Notes: generated from the letters alone by a model not told the origin. 64,000 bases of DNA from Microlunatus phosphovorus NM-1 (GCF_000270245.1 NC_015635.1:3658001-3722000), one strand, 5' to 3'; counted from the stretch's first letter, positions 1 to 10,314 are shown. Numbers and translations: made by a program.

Positions 1-1156
<1,156 letters not shown>

Positions 1157-1219
1157 CTAGTGGGCCCTGCTGCGGCAGCGAAGGAGGAGCAGCGCGAAGG
1201 CGCGCTCGGTGCCAGCCAT
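1157..1219 (-). CDS. leuL: leu leader peptide (20 aa, four consecutive Leu codons)
   Basis: A 20-codon reading frame with four Leu codons in a row (CTG CTC CTC CTT, codons 10-13), ending in TAG 69 bases before leuA. This is the layout of branched-chain leader peptides in actinobacteria: ribosome pausing at Leu codons when charged leucyl-tRNA is scarce changes the fold of the downstream RNA. Codons 14-18, immediately after the Leu run, contain the segment that can compete for the leuA Shine-Dalgarno sequestering strand. There is no room for a Shine-Dalgarno of its own: the -10 box ends 6 bases before the ATG, so the peptide is probably translated from a leaderless end. Confidence 0.8.
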   Translation of the reverse strand: MAGTERAFALLLLRCRSRAH

Positions 1220-1225
1220 GCGGTA

Positions 1226-1255
1226 ACCATAACCCAGCATGCGAACCCTTGTCGA
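1226..1255 (-). promoter_or_regulatory. leuL-leuA promoter
   Basis: On the minus strand TCGACA (1250-1255), an 18-base spacer, then TATGGT (1226-1231). The predicted transcription start is the A of the leader ATG at 1219, which makes the mRNA leaderless. Confidence 0.65.
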
Positions 1256-1275
1256 TGCGTCGCGCCCGGCGAGTC

Positions 1276-1944
1276 TCAGCGGGACCACTCATAGCTGTGT
1301 TCCGGACGCCCGTGGGTTCCGTAGCGCAACGAGAGTGTGACCAGCTGCTCGTCCACCAGATCGGCCAGATAGCGCTGCGCGGTGGCGCGCGAGACCCCCA
1401 CCTCCTCCGCGACGGCGATCGCGGTCATCGGTCCTTGGTGCGTACGCAGCAGCGCCGCGACCGCCTGCGCGGTGATGGTCGAGCGTCCCTTGGGCATTCG
1501 GGTGAGTGGCCGAGAACGAAGCAGCGCAGTCAGGTCATCGATCTCGGCCTGGGTGGCGGGACGATCAGCGCGCACCGCGGCCTCGTGGAATCGGCTGTAG
1601 TCGGCGATCCGTTCCAGCAGCTGAGACATCGCGAACGGCTTCACGATGTAGCCGACCGCTCCCCGGGCAAGGGCACGTCGCACCCGCTCCCAGGAATCGG
1701 CCGCGGTCACCATCAGCACCGAGGCGTCGCTCGCTCCCACCAGGTCTGCGCCGCTGCCGTCGGGCAGGTACTCGTCGGCGAGCACCAGATCGACCGACCG
1801 GGTCGCCAGCAGTTCCCGGGCCTCGGCCAATGTCCTGGCCTTGCCGACGACCTGGCACCCGCGTACCCGCTCCAGCGCCGCCGCATGCATCGCGGCGACC
1901 CGGAAGTCGTCGTCCACCACCAACACCCGCAGCAACTCACTCAT
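1276..1944 (-). CDS. CitB/DcuR-family response regulator
   Basis: 222 aa. The N-terminal receiver domain shows the acidic cluster VVDDD near residue 10, the LVLADEYLPDG phosphoacceptor region and a KPF motif. The C-terminal part (about 150-222) is a helix-turn-helix of the CitB type rather than a NarL or OmpR type (ITAQAVAALLRTH, then VGVSRATAQRYL). It starts at ATG 1944, overlapping the stop of the sensor kinase gene by ATGA, so the two are translationally coupled. Family members respond to extracellular citrate or C4-dicarboxylates and switch on the matching transporter; the CitMHS gene next door is the obvious target. Confidence 0.9.
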   Translation of the reverse strand: MSELLRVLVVDDDFRVAAMHAAALERVRGCQVVGKARTLAEARELLATRSVDLVLADEYLPDGSGADLVGASDASVLMVTAADSWERVRRALARGAVGYIVKPFAMSQLLERIADYSRFHEAAVRADRPATQAEIDDLTALLRSRPLTRMPKGRSTITAQAVAALLRTHQGPMTAIAVAEEVGVSRATAQRYLADLVDEQLVTLSLRYGTHGRPEHSYEWSR

Positions 1945-3569
1945 CCGCGCACCGCCACCTGCCGTAGTGCCCCGCGCAGCCGCGCGCCGAAGGTCGCCCC
2001 GTGATCATCCCCGCGCCCCGCGAGCAGTTCCACCTCGCCGCCGTGGTGCCGCGCCGTGGTGCGAGCCAGTGCCAAGCCGAGCCCATGGGCCTCGCGATCG
2101 CGTCCCTTCGTCGTCCAGCCTCCGGCAAAGACCTCCACCTCTCGTCCGGGCGGCACACCGTCGCCGCTGTCGATCACATGAACCACCAGGTCGTCACCAT
2201 CGCCCAGCAGGGACACATCGACCCAGGCCGGGCGCCGCCGCCCACCGGCGGCCGCCCGGATCGCGTTGTCGAGCAGATTCCCTACCACGGTGATGGTGTC
2301 CAGCGGGCTGATCAGCGATCCTTCCACCCAGGTGGCCTCGGCGATCCGCAACTCCACGCCCAACTCCGATGCGGTCGCGCCTTTGGCCTCCAAGATCCCG
2401 TTCAGGTACGGGTCCTCGACCCCGCGGCTCCACGACTCGGCACCGGTCAGCTGCGCCAGGTAGTCCGCCGCCTCGTCGACGTGACCGAGGTGCAACAGCC
2501 CTGCCAGGACGTGCAACCGGTTGGTGTACTCGTGCGCTTGGGCTCGCAATGCGTCAGTCAGCCCGCGGGTCGCCTCCAGCTCACGGCCGAGGTCGTCGAG
2601 GTCGGTACGGTCGGCGATCACCAGCACAACCCCGAGGTCATGACCCTGGCGTTCCACCGTGATCCGGCGGACCAGCAGGATCCGGCCATTCATGACCAGC
2701 AGTCGGCCGGCCTCAGGCCAGTCCCGTCCGGCCGGACCCAGCAGCGCGACCAGCGCCGTCGGCAGCCCCGATTCGACGACCGGCCTCCCGACCCGCACCT
2801 CGGCTCCGAGATGCTGCTGGACAACCTCGTTGGCCAACCGCACCAGTCCCGTGGCGTCGACCGCGACCACGCCCTCCAATGCCCCGCCAAGGACGGCGGC
2901 GTGCTCGCGCAACAGGTCGGCCATCTCCTCCAGTTCCAGACCATGGGTGATCAGGTGGAGCCGGCGGGTCTGCCAGACGGTGACGAGCAGGCTCGCGGCT
3001 ACGGCGACGGCCCCGACGCCGAGCATCACCAAACCAAGACCTCGCTGCAGCTCACTCACCGCGCTCACCGGGATGCCGACCGAGATCGAGCCCACGACCC
3101 GACCGGCCTGGTCGCGCAGCGGCACCTTGCCTCGTGCCGACCAGCCGAGGGTGCCCTGCTCGAGTCCGTCGGTGTCCTGCCCCGAAAGCGGCACCGAGGG
3201 GTCGGTGCTGACGACCTGACCGATGAGCTCGCTGTTCGGGTGACTGTAGCGGCGGCCACGGTCGTCGGTCACGACCACATACAACGCCTCGGTGCGCTTG
3301 CGCAGCTGCTCGGCGGCGACCTGGACCGGTCCGTCCGGGTCCGGCGGTCCGGCAATCACCCAGCCGGCATAACGGGGATCGCTGGCAGCGGCGCGGGCGA
3401 TAGCCAGTGCGTTGTCCTCACCCTGCTCCTCGATGATCTGACGGGCAGCGATCAGCGAGCCGGCGAGCGAGGCGATGATCGCCGCAGCCACCACGGTGAA
3501 GAACACCGCCGATACCTGGCCTCGCCAGGTCAGCAGGCGAGATCTCCTCCGCCGGGTCGGTGCTTCCAC
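1941..3569 (-). CDS. CitA/DcuS-family sensor histidine kinase
   Basis: 542 aa from GTG 3569. Order: short Arg-rich N-terminus, one membrane helix, a periplasmic-type PAS/Cache sensor domain (QIIEEQGEDNALAIAR onward), a second membrane helix (LGLVMLGVGAVAVAASL), a cytoplasmic PAS domain, a SpoOB-type dimerisation helix with the phosphoacceptor His (AHEYTNRLH), then a HATPase domain (GNLLDNAIRAA, DSGDGVPP, HGLGLALAR). The GTG was chosen because TACGAT lies at 3577-3582, 7 bases ahead, giving a leaderless mRNA. A longer frame to 3734 would run across the intergenic repeats and add a non-conserved tail. Likely ligand is citrate or another tricarboxylate, inferred from the adjacent transporter. 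Confidence 0.88.
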   Translation of the reverse strand: MEAPTRRRRSRLLTWRGQVSAVFFTVVAAAIIASLAGSLIAARQIIEEQGEDNALAIARAAASDPRYAGWVIAGPPDPDGPVQVAAEQLRKRTEALYVVVTDDRGRRYSHPNSELIGQVVSTDPSVPLSGQDTDGLEQGTLGWSARGKVPLRDQAGRVVGSISVGIPVSAVSELQRGLGLVMLGVGAVAVAASLLVTVWQTRRLHLITHGLELEEMADLLREHAAVLGGALEGVVAVDATGLVRLANEVVQQHLGAEVRVGRPVVESGLPTALVALLGPAGRDWPEAGRLLVMNGRILLVRRITVERQGHDLGVVLVIADRTDLDDLGRELEATRGLTDALRAQAHEYTNRLHVLAGLLHLGHVDEAADYLAQLTGAESWSRGVEDPYLNGILEAKGATASELGVELRIAEATWVEGSLISPLDTITVVGNLLDNAIRAAAGGRRRPAWVDVSLLGDGDDLVVHVIDSGDGVPPGREVEVFAGGWTTKGRDREAHGLGLALARTTARHHGGEVELLAGRGDDHGATFGARLRGALRQVAVRG

Positions 3570-3597
3570 GAAGCTGATCGTAGAACCCGATGGCCAG

Positions 3598-3652
3598 TGC
3601 GCAGAATGCGCAGAATGCGATCTAGCGCGCACAATCCGACATGCGCGCACAA
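3598..3652. promoter_or_regulatory. direct repeats between the kinase gene and the CitMHS gene
   Basis: Two exact copies of TGCGCAGAA in tandem (3598-3606, 3607-3615) plus a partial third (TGCGA, 3616-3620), then two exact copies of GCGCGCACAA (3625-3634 and 3643-3652) 18 bases apart. They fill the 176-base divergent region and are good candidates for response-regulator binding sites. The assignment to the CitB-like protein is inference. Confidence 0.5.
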
Positions 3653-3745
3653 GTCTGGACCTGAACCGAGCGCCGTACCTATCGTTCCGATTTGGCACTA
3701 TGCCGCCCGGATACCAACGCCGCACCGGAGACAAGGGAGATCTGA

Positions 3746-5077
3746 ATGCTCGCCATTTGGGGACTGTCGATCGTCGTCATCTTCCTCGTCTTGATCATGA
3801 GCAAGAAGGTCACCCCCTTCACCTCCTTGGTGCTCACTCCTGTCGTGATCGCGATCTTCGCCGGCTTCGCCGCCCAGATCGGGGTCTTCGCGCTGGAAGG
3901 CGTCCAGGGCGTGGCGACCACGGCGATCATGCTGTTGTTCGCCATCTTGTACTTCGGCCTGATGCTGACCGCAGGTCTCTTCGACCCTCTGGTGCATTTC
4001 ATCCTCCGGGTCGCCAAGGGCGATCCGCTGCGGGTGCTGGTCGGTACGGCGATCCTGGCTGCCGCGATCTCGGTCGACGGCGATGGCTCGACCACGACCA
4101 TGATCGTCTGCTCGGCGATGATCCCGGTCTACAAGAAGCTCGGCATGAAGATGATGGACCTGGCGGTGATCATCATCATGGCGAACTCCGTGATGAACCT
4201 GCTGCCCTGGGGCGGACCGACCGCACGCATCATCGCCGCACTGAAGGTGGACGAGGGCGAACTGCTGCGCCGGCTGCTGCCCGGCATGATCATCGCGATC
4301 CTCTGGGTCATCGTGGTCGCCTTCCTGCGTGGCCTCTCCGAGCGCAAGCGGCTCGGCATCGTGGAGCTGACGCCGGAGGAGATCAAGAACCTGCACGTGA
4401 ACGAGGTGACCGGCGGCGATCACGCCGAGGGGGACAAGCTGAAGCGGCCGAAGATGATCTGGGCCAACCTCGCCCTCACCTCTGTGGTGATGATCCTCTT
4501 GGTCTTCGGCGGCATGGCGTTCATTCCCAAGCTCCCGGCTCCGATCATCTTCGAGGTCGCCTTCGCCATCGCGCTGCTGCTCAACTATCCGAGGCTGAAG
4601 GACCAGCGGCAGATCATCGAGGAGCACGGCGCGAACGTCATGCACGTGATCACGATGGTGCTCGCTGCCGGCGTCTTCATGGGCATCCTGAACGGCTCGG
4701 GGATGTCGGAGGCGATGGGCGTCTGGCTCGCCGACGTGGTGCCGTCGTCGATGGGCAATCACTGGGCACTGGTGACCGCGCTCGCCTCGGCCCCGGGCAC
4801 CTTCATGCTGAGCAACGACGCCTTCTATCTGGGTGTGCTGCCGGTCCTCGCCCAGACCGGCGCGAACTACGGGTTCACTGCGATGGACATCGGCGTCGCC
4901 TCCACCGCTGGGCAGGCATTCCACCTGCTCTCGCCCCTGGTGGGCTTCATCTATCTGCTGCTCCATCTCACCGGGGTCGAGATGGGCGCCTGGCAACGAA
5001 CCGCGGCGAAATGGTCCATCGGCACCTTCATCATCTTCCTGGTCTCGATGGCGGTCTTCGGCGGCGTACGGCTCTGA
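3746..5077 (+). CDS. CitMHS-family metal-citrate:proton symporter
   Basis: 443 aa, about 11-12 hydrophobic segments across the full length. It carries the family signature SVDGDGSTTTMI (about residues 112-123) and NLLPWGGPTAR (about 151-161). CitMHS proteins import citrate complexed with a divalent metal (Mg or Ca, depending on the subgroup) with protons. ATG 3746 is preceded by GGGAGA at good distance. It lies divergent from a citrate-type two-component system across a repeat-bearing control region. This is a sensor-regulator-transporter cassette for tricarboxylate use. Which metal complex is carried cannot be read from the sequence. Confidence 0.9.
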   Translation: MLAIWGLSIVVIFLVLIMSKKVTPFTSLVLTPVVIAIFAGFAAQIGVFALEGVQGVATTAIMLLFAILYFGLMLTAGLFDPLVHFILRVAKGDPLRVLVGTAILAAAISVDGDGSTTTMIVCSAMIPVYKKLGMKMMDLAVIIIMANSVMNLLPWGGPTARIIAALKVDEGELLRRLLPGMIIAILWVIVVAFLRGLSERKRLGIVELTPEEIKNLHVNEVTGGDHAEGDKLKRPKMIWANLALTSVVMILLVFGGMAFIPKLPAPIIFEVAFAIALLLNYPRLKDQRQIIEEHGANVMHVITMVLAAGVFMGILNGSGMSEAMGVWLADVVPSSMGNHWALVTALASAPGTFMLSNDAFYLGVLPVLAQTGANYGFTAMDIGVASTAGQAFHLLSPLVGFIYLLLHLTGVEMGAWQRTAAKWSIGTFIIFLVSMAVFGGVRL

Positions 5078-5086
5078 CACCGCAGT

Positions 5087-5129
5087 TTTTGTGCCCTGGT
5101 CCCCCTCCGGCGTGGCCCAAGGCACAAAA
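5087..5129. repeat. inverted repeat after the CitMHS gene
   Basis: TTTTGTGCC (5087-5095) and GGCACAAAA (5121-5129) are perfect complements separated by 25 bases. It starts 9 bases after the CitMHS stop and ends 39 bases before the next ATG. It may act as a terminator, though no run of T follows the stem. Confidence 0.45.
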
Positions 5130-5168
5130 TCGGTGGCGCCGGCGCGGTGAGCGGGTCACCCTGGAGAC

Positions 5169-6218
5169 ATGTCTGCTCCTGCCATCCAGTCCCGGACCGA
5201 GGCTCATCAGTTGCGCGTGGTCCGCGTCGACCCCCAGGACCGGACGGCAGTCACCGCTTCGGTCGACCTGCTCAATGCCGCCCAGCGCATCGACGACCCC
5301 GGCGACCATCCAGCCATTCCCGAACTGGTCGCCGGCTGGTTGGAGTTCGGCTGGGACCTCGAGCCCGATGAGCGCTATCTGGCGTACGCAGCCCACTGCG
5401 ACGAGCCGGTCGGAATTCTGGATGTCGCGCTGCCGACCCGCGACAACCGTCACCTGATCTGGGGAAACATCGTCGTCCATCCGGGCCACCGAAGGCATGG
5501 CCACGGCTCGGAGCTGCTCGCCGGGCTGGTCCGGCGAGCGGAGACCGAGCACCGAGACACCCTCTGGTTGGGCACCGGAGAGGACGACCTGGGCGCTCGC
5601 ACCTTCCTCGAGCACCACGGCTTCCACTACGCCAGTCACGATGCACGACGCAGGCAGGTGCTGGCCGACGTCGACCAGGACGCTGTCGCCCGGCTGCACG
5701 CCCAGGCGAGCGAGGCAGCCGAGGACTACGTTCTCGAACGGCTCGTCCCGCCGGTCCCCGACGAGGTGCTGGAACAGCTGGTCGAGGTCACCGCGGCGAT
5801 CAACGACGCCCCGATGGGCGACCTCACCTTCGAGGACGAGGTCTTCGACCTGGCCCGGCTGCAGGACATCGAGACGGCCCGCGTCGGCCGCGGTGACCGG
5901 ATCTATCGGATCGCAGCCCGGCACCGCCGAACCGGCGTGATCGGCGGCCACACCTTGGTCGGGCTCCACCCGCTCGATCCGACCCATGCCCACCAGGGAG
6001 ACACCGCCGTACACCGGGATCATCGGGGGCACCGGCTCGGGCTGCTGCTCAAGATCGAGATGATGCGTTGGCTGGCCGAGGCCGAGCCGCAGATCACCGA
6101 GATCACGACCTGGAACCACGCCGACAATCGCTACATGATCGACGTCAACGAGGCCATCGGCTATCGGCTGTCCCGGGTGTTCGCGGCGTACGAACGATCC
6201 CTGTCAGACCGGTCGTGA
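5169..6218 (+). CDS. tandem GNAT-fold acetyltransferase
   Basis: 349 aa with two GNAT halves. The first (about 15-160) has the acetyl-CoA loop-like VVHPGHRRHGHGSELL. The second (about 190-345) has VHRDHRGHRLGLLLKIEMM and ends with NHADNRYMIDVNEAIGYRL, the usual last strand-helix of the fold. Double-GNAT proteins of this length are common in actinobacteria; the mycothiol synthase MshD is one example, but no residues specific to it were recognised, so the acceptor substrate is unknown. ATG 5169 has GGAG upstream. It stands alone, facing the cardiolipin synthase gene tail to tail. Confidence 0.8.
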   Translation: MSAPAIQSRTEAHQLRVVRVDPQDRTAVTASVDLLNAAQRIDDPGDHPAIPELVAGWLEFGWDLEPDERYLAYAAHCDEPVGILDVALPTRDNRHLIWGNIVVHPGHRRHGHGSELLAGLVRRAETEHRDTLWLGTGEDDLGARTFLEHHGFHYASHDARRRQVLADVDQDAVARLHAQASEAAEDYVLERLVPPVPDEVLEQLVEVTAAINDAPMGDLTFEDEVFDLARLQDIETARVGRGDRIYRIAARHRRTGVIGGHTLVGLHPLDPTHAHQGDTAVHRDHRGHRLGLLLKIEMMRWLAEAEPQITEITTWNHADNRYMIDVNEAIGYRLSRVFAAYERSLSDRS

Positions 6219-6238
6219 GGTGGCGCCGCTCTGGCGGA

Positions 6239-7690
6239 TCACTGGACGGCCGACGTCAACCGCATCACGTTGTCCACCCATCGCTTCGTGAGCGGCCGCT
6301 GCTTCCACTCTGCCAAGGTCAACTCGTGGGACAGTGAACGGTACTCGTCCTCGACCTCGCGCATCCGGGCCACGAACGACTCACCGATGCACATCATCGA
6401 CACCTCGAAATCGAGGTTGAACGAGCGGATGTCCATGTTGCTGGAGCCGATGACCGCCGTGTTGTCGTCGACCGACATGTGCTTGGCATGCAGGACGGCC
6501 GGATACGGATATTGGAAGATCCGCACGCCCGCCTCGAGCAGGAACCGGTAGTAGGAGTTCTGAGCGTGCGACACCATGAACTGCTCGCCCACTGCGCTGA
6601 CGAACAGCTCCACCGCGACGCCGCGCTGGGCCGCGGTCGTGATCGCGTACAGCAATGACTCGTCGGGCACGAAGTACGGGCTGGTGATCGACAGCCGCCG
6701 CTGGGCGCCGTAGATCAAGGTGTTGAACAGCCGCAGGTTGTTCTCGTCGGGGAAGCCGGGGCCACTCGGCACGATCTGACACGTGAGATCGCCGAGGTCG
6801 TCGGGGAAGTCCACCGGCTGGACGTAGTCGCGAAGGATCTCCTTGGACTCGATGAACCAGTCCGAGGCGAAGACGAGGTTCAGCGTCTGGACGACCGGTC
6901 CTTCGACCCGGGTGGTGAGCTCGTGCCAATGGCGACCGGCGGCCTCGTGCTTCTTCTTGTGATAGCTGGAGTCGATCATGTTCTGGGACCCGACGAACCC
7001 GGCCCGCCCGTCGACCACGACGATCTTGCGGTGGTTCCGCAGGTCCGGTCGCCGCCACTCCCCCTTCAGGGGTTGGATCGGCAGCATCGGCCGCCACTCG
7101 ATACCGGCCTGATCGAACTCGGCCAGGAGCTGCTTGTGACCAGGCAGTCCGAAGGTCGACATGTGGTCGAAGAGCACGCGGACCTTCACGCCGCGCCCGG
7201 CCACCTCGAACAACGCAGCGAAGAAGTCCTTGGTGGTCTCGTCGCGGCACATCATGAAGTACTCGACGTGCACGAACCGCTCGGCGGTGCGTACCAGGTC
7301 GGCCTTCGCCTGGATCGATTCCTCGTAGTTGCTGAACAGCTGAGCGCGGTTGTGCTGCATGCTCGGCAGCCAGGCGAGGGTGCGATTCAACGTCATCGCC
7401 GTATCCAGCCAACCGGGCCGGTCCGGAGATGGCGGCAGCGCAGGCATCCCCGTCAAGCGGGACCGGATCAGATCGCCGGTGACCCGCTGTTCCTCCCGTC
7501 GCTTCTCCGGTACGTACGGACTGCCGATCAGCAAGAACAGCAACAGGCCGATGCCCGGCAGGAAGAAGATCAGCAGCAGCCAGGCCATGGCCGAGGACGG
7601 TCGGCGCCGCTCGGGCACCAGGCCGAGAGCGACCACATTGATCGCGAAGATCACGACAGCTGAGGTGATCGTGATCCAGAGCGGGGTCAC
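6239..7690 (-). CDS. cls: cardiolipin synthase (phospholipase D family)
   Basis: 483 aa. Two N-terminal membrane helices (about 5-25 and 35-57) are followed by two HKD motifs: HRKIVVVDGRAGFVGSQN from residue 220 and HAKHMSVDDNTAVIGSSN from residue 401. The enzyme makes cardiolipin at the inner face of the membrane. The length matches the family. GTG 7690 overlaps the stop of the upstream DUF2252 gene by four bases (GTGA), so the two genes are cotranslated. Nothing appears to be missing. Confidence 0.93.
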   Translation of the reverse strand: MTPLWITITSAVVIFAINVVALGLVPERRRPSSAMAWLLLIFFLPGIGLLLFLLIGSPYVPEKRREEQRVTGDLIRSRLTGMPALPPSPDRPGWLDTAMTLNRTLAWLPSMQHNRAQLFSNYEESIQAKADLVRTAERFVHVEYFMMCRDETTKDFFAALFEVAGRGVKVRVLFDHMSTFGLPGHKQLLAEFDQAGIEWRPMLPIQPLKGEWRRPDLRNHRKIVVVDGRAGFVGSQNMIDSSYHKKKHEAAGRHWHELTTRVEGPVVQTLNLVFASDWFIESKEILRDYVQPVDFPDDLGDLTCQIVPSGPGFPDENNLRLFNTLIYGAQRRLSITSPYFVPDESLLYAITTAAQRGVAVELFVSAVGEQFMVSHAQNSYYRFLLEAGVRIFQYPYPAVLHAKHMSVDDNTAVIGSSNMDIRSFNLDFEVSMMCIGESFVARMREVEDEYRSLSHELTLAEWKQRPLTKRWVDNVMRLTSAVQ

Positions 7691-9135
7691 AGCCCGGTCC
7701 TCGCGGTCACGCGGCCGGAGTCCACGGCAGCTCTCAGGGCCTGGTAATCGCGCTCGTTCTGGTCGGCATAGGCGGCGGAGAAGTCCGCGATCGCCCGGTC
7801 GAACACGTCACCGTTGCCGAGATAGGCAGCGATGGCGATGCGATCGCCGGATCGCGCATGAGCGCGGGCCAGAGTCGAGCCGCAGACCCGGGAGTACGCC
7901 GTCATCACCGCGGGCGCCATGTTGTCGACATCGGCGGAGCCCTTCCAGTCCCGCAGCTGACGGACGTAGAAGTCGCGCACCTGACCATCGAGTCCGTTCA
8001 CCCGCTGCCAGCCGAGGAAGATGTCGCTGGCGGCCTGCATCAGTCGCTGACCAGCGACCACCCGCTGTCCATGGTTCTGGTACCGGCTCTTCCCCACGAA
8101 GCGCTCCAGCACCGACTCCTGTGCCTCCTTCGCCTGCAGGAACAGAGGATCCTGGTCATCCCTCCCGCGGAGCAGCAGGATCCAGGCCCGGGTGCCGACG
8201 CTGCCGACGCCGACCACCTTCCGGGCGAGGTGGACGAGCTCGAACTCCTCCAGCAGATGCCGTCGATCGGTCTCCAGCGTTCGGCGATAGGACCTGATCA
8301 GGCCGCGGATCTCCGCTTCGACCTCGTCGCGCTGCCGCCTTTCCGGCAGCAGTTCCTCGATCGGCACGACCAGCGGCGGGTCTGACGTGATCCGCCGCTC
8401 GCCGTCCAGGTCATGGGTGAGCTTGGCGAACGCCTGCATGCTGTCCCGAGTCCTGGCCTTGGCCACCGTGGCCTTGGCCTTGGCCAGATGCTTCCTGCTC
8501 AGGTCGGCCTTCATCTGCTCGAACAGCTGGGTGACCTCGACGTGGGTGTACCACAGCTCGAGGTTCCTCATCTCGGCGGCCTGCCTCATCCGCACCCGAT
8601 ACTCCGCGGCTCCGGCGAGCACGATCTCTCGTCGCTGCGCCTCGCTGAATCCCCGGTCCCGGCCGGCGATCTCGAAGCTCGCGCCGAGCCGCTTCACGTC
8701 CCACTCCCACGGTCCGGGGAGCGTCTCGTCGAAGTCGTTGATGTCGAACATCAGCTGGCGTTCCGGTGAGGCGAACACGCCGAAGTTCGACAGGTGCGCG
8801 TCGCCGCAGACCTGGACGTTCAACCCCGAGCGAGCGGTGGCCGCCAGGTCGGCGGCCATGATCAGCGCCGCACCGCGGTAGAAGGTGAACGGTGACACCA
8901 GCATCCGGCCGTAGCGGATCGGCACCAGCTCCGGCACTCGCGTGGCCGCCTGCTGCTCGAGCAGCGCCACCGGGTCGGGCCGGTGGTCGGCCGGGACCCA
9001 CCGCCCATGGCTCGAGCGCGGCACCTCGTTCCGGGCCGCCTTCCCCCGAGCCGTACGCTCCTCGGGCGTCAGATGCGCCATCGTGCGACCGGCCGGCCTG
9101 GCCGCTGCCGCGCCATCGACGGTGCCAACGCTCAT
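7687..9135 (-). CDS. DUF2252 family protein
   Basis: 482 aa matching DUF2252 over its whole length: VPIRYGRMLVSPFTFYRGAA, CGDAHLSNFGVFASPERQLMFDINDFDE and PWEWDVKRLGASF. The GDxHxxNF and FDxNDFDE signatures resemble the catalytic loops of aminoglycoside-phosphotransferase-like kinases, so a kinase-like fold is plausible; no substrate is known. ATG 9135 is preceded by a strong GGAG/GAGG site. It is the first gene of a pair with cardiolipin synthase, which may hint at a role connected with the membrane, but this rests only on coupling. Confidence 0.85.
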   Translation of the reverse strand: MSVGTVDGAAAARPAGRTMAHLTPEERTARGKAARNEVPRSSHGRWVPADHRPDPVALLEQQAATRVPELVPIRYGRMLVSPFTFYRGAALIMAADLAATARSGLNVQVCGDAHLSNFGVFASPERQLMFDINDFDETLPGPWEWDVKRLGASFEIAGRDRGFSEAQRREIVLAGAAEYRVRMRQAAEMRNLELWYTHVEVTQLFEQMKADLSRKHLAKAKATVAKARTRDSMQAFAKLTHDLDGERRITSDPPLVVPIEELLPERRQRDEVEAEIRGLIRSYRRTLETDRRHLLEEFELVHLARKVVGVGSVGTRAWILLLRGRDDQDPLFLQAKEAQESVLERFVGKSRYQNHGQRVVAGQRLMQAASDIFLGWQRVNGLDGQVRDFYVRQLRDWKGSADVDNMAPAVMTAYSRVCGSTLARAHARSGDRIAIAAYLGNGDVFDRAIADFSAAYADQNERDYQALRAAVDSGRVTARTGL

Positions 9136-9287
9136 CCTCGATGCTCCTCACCTCAATGTGTGAAGACACCTTGGCACTGCCGGCGCTGCGCCGCCAGCAG
9201 AAACGTCGATGGTCGCCCGAGTCCAGGTGAGCTTTCACCCCCGGAGGGCGAGGTGACGGCCGCTTCTCGATGGCAGTCGGGGTGGTC

Positions 9288-9361
9288 AACAACGACCGTA
9301 GGTCCCGCGGGTGGTGCGGACGTCTTGCGCTGCGGGGCCACAGACGACCACGCGGACGGCC
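9288..9361 (-). repeat. single-locus copy of the 52-base repeat (about 1.4 units) after era
   Basis: 9288-9339 is a diverged unit of the 52-base repeat seen at 37.4 and 39.8 kb, in the same register; 9340-9361 starts a second unit. Shared segments on the plus strand include ACGTCTTGCGC and GGGGCCACAgACGACC. It fills the space between the era stop (9364) and the DUF2252 start, and relative to era it has the same orientation as the other two arrays have to their upstream genes. Nothing else was seen in 9136-9287. Confidence 0.65.
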
Positions 9362-9363
9362 GG

Positions 9364-10314
9364 CTAGAAGCCGAGTCGGTTGAGGTGCTTGGCGTCGCGC
9401 TGCCACTCCTTGAGCACCTTGACCTTCAGGTCCAGGTAGACCGGGGTGCCGAGCAGCGCTTCGATCTGCTGTCGCGAGGCGGCACCGATCTCACGGAGAC
9501 GGCTGCCACGGTGGCCGATCACGATGCCCTTCTGGGAATCCCGCTCGACGATCATGGTCGCGTACACGTCGAGCAGCGGCTTGTTCTCCGGTCGCCCTTC
9601 GCGCAGACCCATCTCCTCGACCTGCACGGTGATGGAGTGCGGCAGCTCGTCGCGGACGCCTTCCAGCGCCGCCTCGCGGATCAGCTCGGCGACCAGGGTC
9701 TCCTCCGGCTCGTCGGTGATCTCGCCGTCCGGATAGAGCATCGGGCCCTCGGGCAGCAGCGCCACCAGCTCATCGGCGAGCACGTCCAACTGCTCGCCCT
9801 GGGTCGCCGACACCGGCACGATCGAACTCCAGGAAACCCCGAGAGTCTCCTCCAGAGCGGCGATCGCCAACAGGTGCTGCGCCATCCGATCCGGGCTGAC
9901 CAGGTCGGACTTGGTGGCGATCGCGACCAGCTTGGGCCGTTTCGGCAGGGCGGCGATCTCCCCCACCAGATAGGTGTCGCCGGGGCCGATCTTCTGGCTG
10001 GCAGGCAGACAGACGCCCACCACATCGACCTCGGTCCAGGTGCCGCGGACCAGGTCGTTCAACCGCTCGCCCAGCAGAGTACGAGGCTTGTGCAGCCCGG
10101 GTGTGTCGATCAACACCAGCTGTGCATCCGGCCGATGCACGATGCCGCGAATGGCGTGCCGCGTGGTCTGCGGCTTGGACGAGGCGATCGCGACCTTGCG
10201 GCCCACCAGCGCATTGGTGAGCGTGGACTTGCCCGCATTGGGCCGACCGACGAAGCACGCGAAGCCCGATCGGAATCCTTCCTGCGGCGTGGGCGACAAG
10301 ACGCCGTCGGTCAC
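9364..10314 (-). CDS. era: GTPase Era
   Basis: 316 aa. GTPase domain: G1 GRPNAGKS (residues 23-30), switch region KPQTTRHAI, DTPGLHKP (G3), TKSDLV (G4) and VSATQG (G5). The C-terminal KH domain carries GHRGSRLREIGAASRQQIEALL. Era binds the 3' end of 16S rRNA during 30S maturation. GTG 10314 overlaps the stop of the cytidine-deaminase-like gene (GTGA). It is the last gene of the phoH-ybeY-CNNM operon, as in other actinobacteria. Confidence 0.97.
   Translation of the reverse strand: MTDGVLSPTPQEGFRSGFACFVGRPNAGKSTLTNALVGRKVAIASSKPQTTRHAIRGIVHRPDAQLVLIDTPGLHKPRTLLGERLNDLVRGTWTEVDVVGVCLPASQKIGPGDTYLVGEIAALPKRPKLVAIATKSDLVSPDRMAQHLLAIAALEETLGVSWSSIVPVSATQGEQLDVLADELVALLPEGPMLYPDGEITDEPEETLVAELIREAALEGVRDELPHSITVQVEEMGLREGRPENKPLLDVYATMIVERDSQKGIVIGHRGSRLREIGAASRQQIEALLGTPVYLDLKVKVLKEWQRDAKHLNRLGF

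Noticed and set aside
2001-3794. 597-codon plus-strand open frame opposite the CitA-like kinase
   Set aside because: Shadow of the kinase gene, and it runs through the intergenic repeats.
3698-5125. 475-codon minus-strand open frame opposite the CitMHS gene
   Set aside because: It is rich in His, Asp, Arg and Gln with no domain, the usual antisense shadow of a membrane-protein gene in high-GC DNA.
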